From Lachnospiraceae bacterium UBA4260 (lineage in GTDB: Bacteria > Bacillota > Clostridia > Lachnospirales > Lachnospiraceae), in the NCBI GenBank assembly GCA_002395235.1, contig DGWK01000019.1, forward strand, positions 220,914 to 284,913: DNA of 64,000 nt, given 5' to 3'. Made by a program: the position numbers and the translations under genes. Positions 58,721-64,000 of this stretch are shown here, piece by piece. The notes beneath the pieces are model-generated. The model was not told the origin of the DNA and did not search any database. It saw only the letters and a program-made list of their open reading frames with translations. Every line of letters starts with the position of its first letter. The stretch's first letter is position 1.

Positions 58721-59962
58721 TCAGAGTCTGTGAATAAAAAGGCCGCTCAAAAGTTTGGGTTCAAACCATGTGGACTTGGGAGGCATCAGCTCTCCGGCGT
58801 CGGCCACGGCAAACAGCTCGTTCATGGAAGTGGGATACATGGAAAAAGCGGCCATGTCTTTCCCGCTGTCCACCCTCTTCTGTAGCTCTTCCAGCCCGCG
58901 AATGCCGCCGACAAAGGAGATCCTGGGATCTTCCTTGGGATCTTTGATGCCCAGGACCGGTTCGAGGACCTGATCCTGCAGGAAGGAGACGTCCAGACTC
59001 TTTACGGGATCGCTGCCGTCAGGCTGCCCGATCGCTGTGAGCCTGTACCAGTTCCCGTCGCAGAGGTAGAGACCGAATTCTCCTTTGCGGGCCGGATGGA
59101 CCGGCTCTTTCCCCTCACAGCTGATTGTAAAATCTTTGCCGAGCACTTCCAGGAACTGCGCGGCGCTCAGACCGTTCAGATCTTTTACCACTCTGTTGTA
59201 ATCCATGACCATCAGCTGGTCCTGCGGGAACAAAACAGCGAGGAAGTAATTGAACTCTTCTTCTCCCGTGTAGTCCGGGAACTGCTCTCTCCTTTTAAGC
59301 CCCACTTTGACAGCCGATGCGCATCTGTGATGGCCGTCGGCAATATAGATCCGGTCCGTCCCCGCAAATGCCTCACGAATCGTCTTTTTGGACTCTTCAT
59401 CCGAGATGATCCAGACGCGGTTCCGGATACCGCCGTCCGAGAGAAAATCGCATTCCGCCGGTCTCTCTTTCTGCTGCCTTGTCAGCTTATCGAGTGCTTC
59501 GATATTTCTGTAGCACAAAAAGATCGGACCGGTCTGCGCGTTGCAGGTGTCGACGTGACGGATTCTGTCGATTTCCTTGTCCACTCTTGTGTTCTCGTGC
59601 TTTTTGATGACGCCCGAGAGATAGTCGTCGATGGAGGCGCAGGCGACGATGCCCGTCTGCGCGCGTCCGTTCATGGTCTGCTCATACAGATAGTAGCAGG
59701 GCGCGCTGTCCTGAACGAAGCTTCCGTTTTCGATCGCCGTATCCAGCATGTCTCTCGCTTTGTCGTAGACGCAGTCCTCATAGGTGCCGACTGAATCGGG
59801 AAACTGCGTCTCCGCTCTATCGATCGCAAGAAAAGAAAGCGGATTGGATTTTACAACCCGCTTTGCTTCTTCTCTGCTGTAAACATCATATGGCAGCGCC
59901 GCTATTTTGTCCTCAAGTCCTTTCGCGGGCCGAAGTGCCGCGAACGCCCTGATCTTCGCCAT
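58721..59962 (-). CDS. DUF1015 family protein, possibly a serine kinase
   Basis: The 413-residue protein is a DUF1015 member: MAKIRAFAALRPAKGLEDK start, PYDVYSREEA, KKHENTRVDKEIDR and YIADGHHRCASAVKV. The DGHHR motif occurs in ParB/sulfiredoxin-fold proteins, a fold that includes free-serine kinases (SbnI, archaeal SerK). It lies 11 bases downstream of serA, with serC before that, so a role in serine or phosphoserine metabolism is likely. Enzymatic activity is inferred, not shown. Confidence 0.85.
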   Translation of the reverse strand: MAKIRAFAALRPAKGLEDKIAALPYDVYSREEAKRVVKSNPLSFLAIDRAETQFPDSVGTYEDCVYDKARDMLDTAIENGSFVQDSAPCYYLYEQTMNGRAQTGIVACASIDDYLSGVIKKHENTRVDKEIDRIRHVDTCNAQTGPIFLCYRNIEALDKLTRQQKERPAECDFLSDGGIRNRVWIISDEESKKTIREAFAGTDRIYIADGHHRCASAVKVGLKRREQFPDYTGEEEFNYFLAVLFPQDQLMVMDYNRVVKDLNGLSAAQFLEVLGKDFTISCEGKEPVHPARKGEFGLYLCDGNWYRLTAIGQPDGSDPVKSLDVSFLQDQVLEPVLGIKDPKEDPRISFVGGIRGLEELQKRVDSGKDMAAFSMYPTSMNELFAVADAGELMPPKSTWFEPKLLSGLFIHRL

Positions 59963-59973
59963 ATAGAAACTCC

Positions 59974-61140
59974 TTATTTGATCACTCTGACTCTGTAAAC
60001 GTCCTTGACTTCCGCGAGCTTCTTGATGAGCTCCTTGTCTGCGGGGCTGTCAAAATCGATCAGCGTGTAGGCTACTTCCTTCTTGGACTTGTTGGCCATG
60101 CCGGCGATATTGACGTCCGAAGCGCCGAGAATCTGTGTGAACTGCGTGATCATGCTGGGCTGGTTCTTATGGAAGATGCAGATACGGCTGCCCGCCGTGC
60201 ACACGCCCATATCGCAATTGGGATAGTTCACGCTGTTCTTGATATTTCCGTTTTCGAGATAGTCCCTGAGTTCGTCCACCGCCATTTTCGCGCAGTTGAT
60301 CTCGGACTCCTCCGTGGAAGCGCCGAGGTGAGGGGTCGTGATGCAGCCCTTCTTTCCCGCCACTGTAGGATTCGGAAAATCAGAGACATATCTGCGGACT
60401 TTGCCGGCCTCGATCGCCGCGACGACGGCCTCTTCATCCACAAGAAGGTCTCTGGCCATGTTGATCAGGATGACGCCTTTCTTCATCTTGGCGACCGCTT
60501 CCTTGCCGATCATGTGCTTTGTTGAATCCAGGAGCGGAACGTGGATCGTGATGAAGTCGCAGTTCTTATAGATATCGTCCACGTTGAGAACGTGTGTGAT
60601 CTTGCGGCTCAGGTGCCATGCGGAGTCGACCGATACATAAGGGTCGTAGCCGTAGACATCCATTCCGAGGTTTACGGCGGCGTTCGCGACGATGACGCCG
60701 ATCGCGCCCAGTCCGATGATGCCGAGCTTTTTGCCTTGCAGCTCCGTGCCCGCGAACTTTTTCTTTTCCTTTTCCGCTATTTTGGCAATATCCGCCTTGT
60801 CCTTATTTGCGCGTACCCAGTCGACGCCTTCGACGACGTCTCTGGATGCCAGCAGCATTCCCGCGAAGACCAGTTCCTTTACGCCGTTCGCGTTGGCACC
60901 GGGCGTATTGAAGACAACAATGCCCTTCTCCGCACATTTCTGCAGAGGGATGTTGTTGACGCCGGCGCCGGCTCTGGCGATCGCGTAGAGGTTTTCCGAA
61001 AATTCCATGTCGTGCATCGATGAGCTCCTGACAAGGATTCCGTTTGCCTCCTGAAGATCGCTGACCTGCTCATAGCGGTTGGTAAAGTTCTTGAGCCCTA
61101 TAGGGGAAATGTTGTTAAGGCAAGCAAATTTATATGTCAT
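59974..61140 (-). CDS. serA: D-3-phosphoglycerate dehydrogenase
   Basis: SerA oxidises 3-phosphoglycerate in the first step of serine synthesis. The 388-residue protein has the NAD-binding loop KKLGIIGLGAIGVIVANAA, the catalytic region ILINMARDLLVDEEA and TTPHLGASTEESE, and a C-terminal ACT domain (about 315-388) expected to sense serine. It ends 3 bases after serC starts the run on the - strand. It lacks the intervening ASB domain of long SerA forms. Confidence 0.96.
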   Translation of the reverse strand: MTYKFACLNNISPIGLKNFTNRYEQVSDLQEANGILVRSSSMHDMEFSENLYAIARAGAGVNNIPLQKCAEKGIVVFNTPGANANGVKELVFAGMLLASRDVVEGVDWVRANKDKADIAKIAEKEKKKFAGTELQGKKLGIIGLGAIGVIVANAAVNLGMDVYGYDPYVSVDSAWHLSRKITHVLNVDDIYKNCDFITIHVPLLDSTKHMIGKEAVAKMKKGVILINMARDLLVDEEAVVAAIEAGKVRRYVSDFPNPTVAGKKGCITTPHLGASTEESEINCAKMAVDELRDYLENGNIKNSVNYPNCDMGVCTAGSRICIFHKNQPSMITQFTQILGASDVNIAGMANKSKKEVAYTLIDFDSPADKELIKKLAEVKDVYRVRVIK

Positions 61141-61142
61141 GA

Positions 61143-62231
61143 TTATTTCTCCGTGTGTTCCTCTTCAAATTTCTTCATAAACGCCACCAGGGCCTCAACG
61201 CCTTCGTAAGGCATTGCGTTGTAGATGCTGGCGCGCATGCCGCCGACAGATCTGTGTCCCTTGAGGCTGGTAAGGCCTGCCGCCTCGGCTTCCTTGACGA
61301 ACTGCGCCTCGAGCTCCTTGTCGCCGATGACAAAGGGAACGTTCATGATGGAGCGGTCCTTTTTCTCAACGGTTCCCTTGAAGAAGCTGCTGCTGTCAAG
61401 ATAATCGTAGAGGAGAGCTGCCTTCTTCTCATTGCGCTCTTTCATGGCCTCGAGGCCGCCCTGGGCCTTGATCCACTTGAACACCTTGCCGCAGATGTAG
61501 ATGCCGTAGGCCGGAGGCGTATTGTAGAGGGAATCGGCGTCGGCCTGGGTCTTCCATTTGAGCATGGTGGGCGTGCAGGGAAGAACGTCGTCCCTGATCA
61601 GGTCCTCGCGGATGATCATGATGACTACGCCTGCGGGTCCCACGTTCTTCTGAACGCCGCCGTAGAGAACGCCGTATTTGGTGACGTCAACAGGCTCAGA
61701 CAAAAAGCAGGAGGAAATATCCGATACAAGATCATGTCCCTTGGTGTTGGGGAGCTCCCAGAATTTGGTGCCGTAGATCGTGTTGTTCTCGCAGATATAG
61801 ACATAGTCCGCGTCCTCGGGGATATCCAGGTCGGAACAGTCCGGAATGTAGCTGAATGTCTTGTCGGCGGAAGAAGCTACTGCTACTGCGTCGATGTATC
61901 TCGTCGCTTCCTGGTACGCCTTCTTGGCCCACTGTCCCGTGATGATATAAGCGGCCTTGCCGTTCTTATAGAGGTTCATGGGAACCGCTGAGAACTGCTG
62001 GTGCGCGCCGCCCTGCAGAAACAGGACTTTGTAATTGTCCGGGATGTTCATGAGCTCGCGGAGATCCTTCTCGGCTTCCTTGATGATGCCGTCGAAGACC
62101 TTGCCTCTGTGGCTCATTTCCATTACCGACATGCCGCATCCGCGGTAGTCGAGCATCTCTTCCTGCGCTTCCCTGAGAACTTCCTCAGGCAATACTGCGG
62201 GACCGGCTGAAAAGTTATAGACTCTTGCCAT
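61143..62231 (-). CDS. serC: Phosphoserine aminotransferase
   Basis: SerC transaminates 3-phosphohydroxypyruvate to phosphoserine with PLP. The 362-residue protein begins ARVYNFSAGPAVLPEEVL and shows GGAHQQFSAVPMNL, DISSCFLSEPVDVTKYG (cofactor Asp region), YGGVQKNVGPAG (PLP lysine) and GHRSVGGMRASIYNAMP at the C terminus. It is transcribed with serA and the DUF1015 gene; serB is not in this run. Confidence 0.97.
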   Translation of the reverse strand: MARVYNFSAGPAVLPEEVLREAQEEMLDYRGCGMSVMEMSHRGKVFDGIIKEAEKDLRELMNIPDNYKVLFLQGGAHQQFSAVPMNLYKNGKAAYIITGQWAKKAYQEATRYIDAVAVASSADKTFSYIPDCSDLDIPEDADYVYICENNTIYGTKFWELPNTKGHDLVSDISSCFLSEPVDVTKYGVLYGGVQKNVGPAGVVIMIIREDLIRDDVLPCTPTMLKWKTQADADSLYNTPPAYGIYICGKVFKWIKAQGGLEAMKERNEKKAALLYDYLDSSSFFKGTVEKKDRSIMNVPFVIGDKELEAQFVKEAEAAGLTSLKGHRSVGGMRASIYNAMPYEGVEALVAFMKKFEEEHTEK

Positions 62232-62261
62232 ACTGTATATTTCCTCCTTGCAGTGTGATTG

Positions 62262-63953
62262 TCAGTTGCTGCTCAGTGACTCCAGGTCGGAGGCGTCGAA
62301 CGCCTTCTCGATCGGAGCACCGGGTGAGACCATAGGGAATACCTTGTCATCTTCGTTAATGACGACGTCGATGAGCGTGGGTACTCCCGCCGAGAGTGCC
62401 TTCTTGAGAGCGGGCTCCACCTCGGAAGGTTCGGTTACGCGGATCGCCAGGCACCCAAGTCCTTCCGCGACCTTGCAGTAATCGACTTTATCCTCGATCA
62501 CAGTCGCGCTGTAGCGCTCTCCGTAATACAGAGTCTGCCACTGTCTTACCATTCCGAGGACCCTGTTGTCAATGACAATTTCAATGATCGGGATATTATA
62601 GCGGCTCGCGGTAGCCAGTTCGTTCATATTCATGCGGAAACACCCGTCTCCGCCGATGTTGATGACCTGCCGTTTCGGGAAAGCTACTTTCGCGCCGATG
62701 GCCGCGCCCAGTCCGTATCCCATTGTTCCCAGTCCGCCGCTGCTCAAAAGTGTGCGGGGCCTCGAGAAGGTGTAATACTGGGCCGCCCACATCTGGTGCT
62801 GTCCGACATCCGTTGTGATGATCGCGTCGCCCTTTGTGAGCTCATCGAGCTTTTCGATGACCATGGGACAGGTGAGCTTTGTCTTGTCGTAAAACAGGGG
62901 ATATTTGGCCTTCATCTCCTGAATCTGCTTCATCCACTCCTCATGGCGCATCGGGCTGAGTTTAGCATTCAGGTCGTGCAGCACATCTTTGAGGTTTCCG
63001 ATGACGGAAAAATCGACCTTGATGTTCTTGTTGATCTCGGCCGGATCGATATCAATGTGAAGGATCTTCGCATTGGTTGCAAATTTATTGGGATTTCCGA
63101 TCACGCGGTCCGTAAAGCGGGCACCCATGGCGATGAGAAGGTCGCACTTGCTGACGCCCAGGTTGGAAGTCTTGGTGCCGTGCATTCCGATCATGCCCGT
63201 GTAGTGGTCCTCGTGGCCGTCGTAAGCGCCCTTGCCCATCAGGGTGTCGCACACAGGGGCGTCGATCAGCTCGACAAATTTCTTGAGTTCCTCGCTGGCA
63301 CCCGAGATCACCGCTCCGCCGCCGACATAGAGGAAGGGACGGTGAGACTGTTTGATCATCTCGATCACATGATCGATGTCGGAATCGCTGTATCTGCGGC
63401 CCTCTCCCACAAGTCTTCTGGTGTGGCTCATAGGGACATATTCCGTGACTGCACCCGTGACGTCCTTGGGAATATCGACCAGGACCGGTCCGGGTCTTCC
63501 CGAAGTGGCGATCCGGAATGCCTTGCGGATGGTATCCGCCAGGTTCTTTACATCCTTGACAATATAGCCGTGCTTGGTGATCGGCATGGTGATGCCGGCG
63601 ATGTCCACCTCCTGGAAAGAGTCCTTGCCCAGAAGCGGCAGCGTCACGTTGCAGGTGATCGCGACCATGGGGACACTGTCCATATAAGCGGTCGCGATAC
63701 CGGTCACGAGGTTTGTGGCGCCGGGACCGCTGGTCGCAAGACACACGCCGACCTTGCCGGTAGCCCTGGCGTAGCCGTCGGCCATATGAGAAGCGCCCTG
63801 CTCATGGGACGAGAGGATGTGGCGGATCTCATCGGAATGTTTATATAAAGCGTCGTAGACATTGAGGATCGCGCCGCCCGGATAGCCGAATACGGTATCC
63901 ACTCCCTGCTCGCGCAGGCAGGCGACGACGATCTCAGCACCTGTCATTTTCAT
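62262..63953 (-). CDS. ilvB: Acetolactate synthase, large (catalytic) subunit
   Basis: IlvB condenses pyruvate with pyruvate or 2-oxobutyrate for branched-chain amino acid synthesis, using ThDP and FAD. The 563-residue protein has the catalytic Glu region ILSSHEQGASHMADGYARATG, ATSGPGATNLVTG and the ThDP motif GGDGCFRMNMNELATASRYN. The regulatory subunit ilvN is not visible. ATG 63953 follows AGGGAGGAACC. Upstream control (for example a T-box leader) would lie beyond the window edge. Confidence 0.96.
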   Translation of the reverse strand: MKMTGAEIVVACLREQGVDTVFGYPGGAILNVYDALYKHSDEIRHILSSHEQGASHMADGYARATGKVGVCLATSGPGATNLVTGIATAYMDSVPMVAITCNVTLPLLGKDSFQEVDIAGITMPITKHGYIVKDVKNLADTIRKAFRIATSGRPGPVLVDIPKDVTGAVTEYVPMSHTRRLVGEGRRYSDSDIDHVIEMIKQSHRPFLYVGGGAVISGASEELKKFVELIDAPVCDTLMGKGAYDGHEDHYTGMIGMHGTKTSNLGVSKCDLLIAMGARFTDRVIGNPNKFATNAKILHIDIDPAEINKNIKVDFSVIGNLKDVLHDLNAKLSPMRHEEWMKQIQEMKAKYPLFYDKTKLTCPMVIEKLDELTKGDAIITTDVGQHQMWAAQYYTFSRPRTLLSSGGLGTMGYGLGAAIGAKVAFPKRQVINIGGDGCFRMNMNELATASRYNIPIIEIVIDNRVLGMVRQWQTLYYGERYSATVIEDKVDYCKVAEGLGCLAIRVTEPSEVEPALKKALSAGVPTLIDVVINEDDKVFPMVSPGAPIEKAFDASDLESLSSN

Positions 63954-63976
63954 TATGGTTCCTCCCTTACTGATCG

Positions 63977-63997
63977 GGTAGTGTCAAGTTCACTACC
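63977..63997 (-). repeat. Small hairpin upstream of ilvB
   Basis: GGTAGTG (63977-63983) and CACTACC (63991-63997) form a perfect 7-base stem with a 7-base loop, 24 bases upstream of the ilvB start. It could be part of a leader that continues outside the window. Confidence 0.4.
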
Positions 63998-64000
63998 TGT

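Overview
The window reads as a chromosomal segment of a moderately GC-rich Gram-positive Clostridia, most like a Lachnospiraceae. The evidence is the gene neighbourhoods and family types: HisZ with short HisG, L27 with an N-terminal extension plus the Prp protease, a SepF/YggS cluster, RodA-PBP2-MgsA, miaB-mutS-mutL-miaA, strong AGGAGG ribosome binding sites, frequent TTG and GTG starts, and LexA boxes of the Bacillus type. No rRNA, prophage, CRISPR array or intact insertion sequence is visible. One tRNA gene (Thr, CGT) is present.

Layout. 1-5.1 kb: histidine biosynthesis (hisZ cut by the window edge, hisG, hisD, hisB, and a hisIE gene with an extra degenerate HisA/HisF-like domain). 5.2-9.9 kb: ribosome and maintenance genes (L21 leader, rplU, prp, rpmA, obg, yhbY, nadD, yqeK, rsfS). 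9.98-12.4 kb: lexA facing a divergent SOS-controlled YneA-like division inhibitor and a G3E GTPase homologue. 12.4-19 kb: a more AT-rich stretch with an L,D-transpeptidase carrying cell-wall-binding repeats, then a compact + strand run dtd / GNAT-like / TIR-domain protein / PatB-type lyase / alpha-beta hydrolase. From 19 kb to the end everything is on the - strand: a tyrosine recombinase, DegV, a kinase, rluD-lspA, sepF-yggS-HlyD-like, a D,D-carboxypeptidase, mgsA-rodA-PBP2-radC, a methionine gamma-lyase family enzyme, miaA-mutL-mutS-miaB, a GH13 homologue, a UvrD-type helicase, gltX, dut, rnhA, a membrane-anchored MutS homologue, purine nucleoside phosphorylase, a topoisomerase III, asd, argH, tRNA-Thr, DUF1015-serA-serC and ilvB.

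Most notable: (1) a dispersed, structured intergenic repeat with five copies, all oriented with the local transcription and four of them starting within about 8 bases of an upstream stop codon; (2) a two-gene GNAT-like plus TIR module embedded in a housekeeping run; (3) a fused HisA/HisF-like domain that has lost both catalytic aspartates; (4) a GlgX-like GH13 protein that has lost two of its three catalytic carboxylates; (5) a 166-bp MITE-like element with 16-bp terminal inverted repeats; (6) a five-fold 15-16 bp tandem repeat whose last unit carries the ribosome binding site of yggS. All identifications come from reading the sequence by eye; no database search was run.
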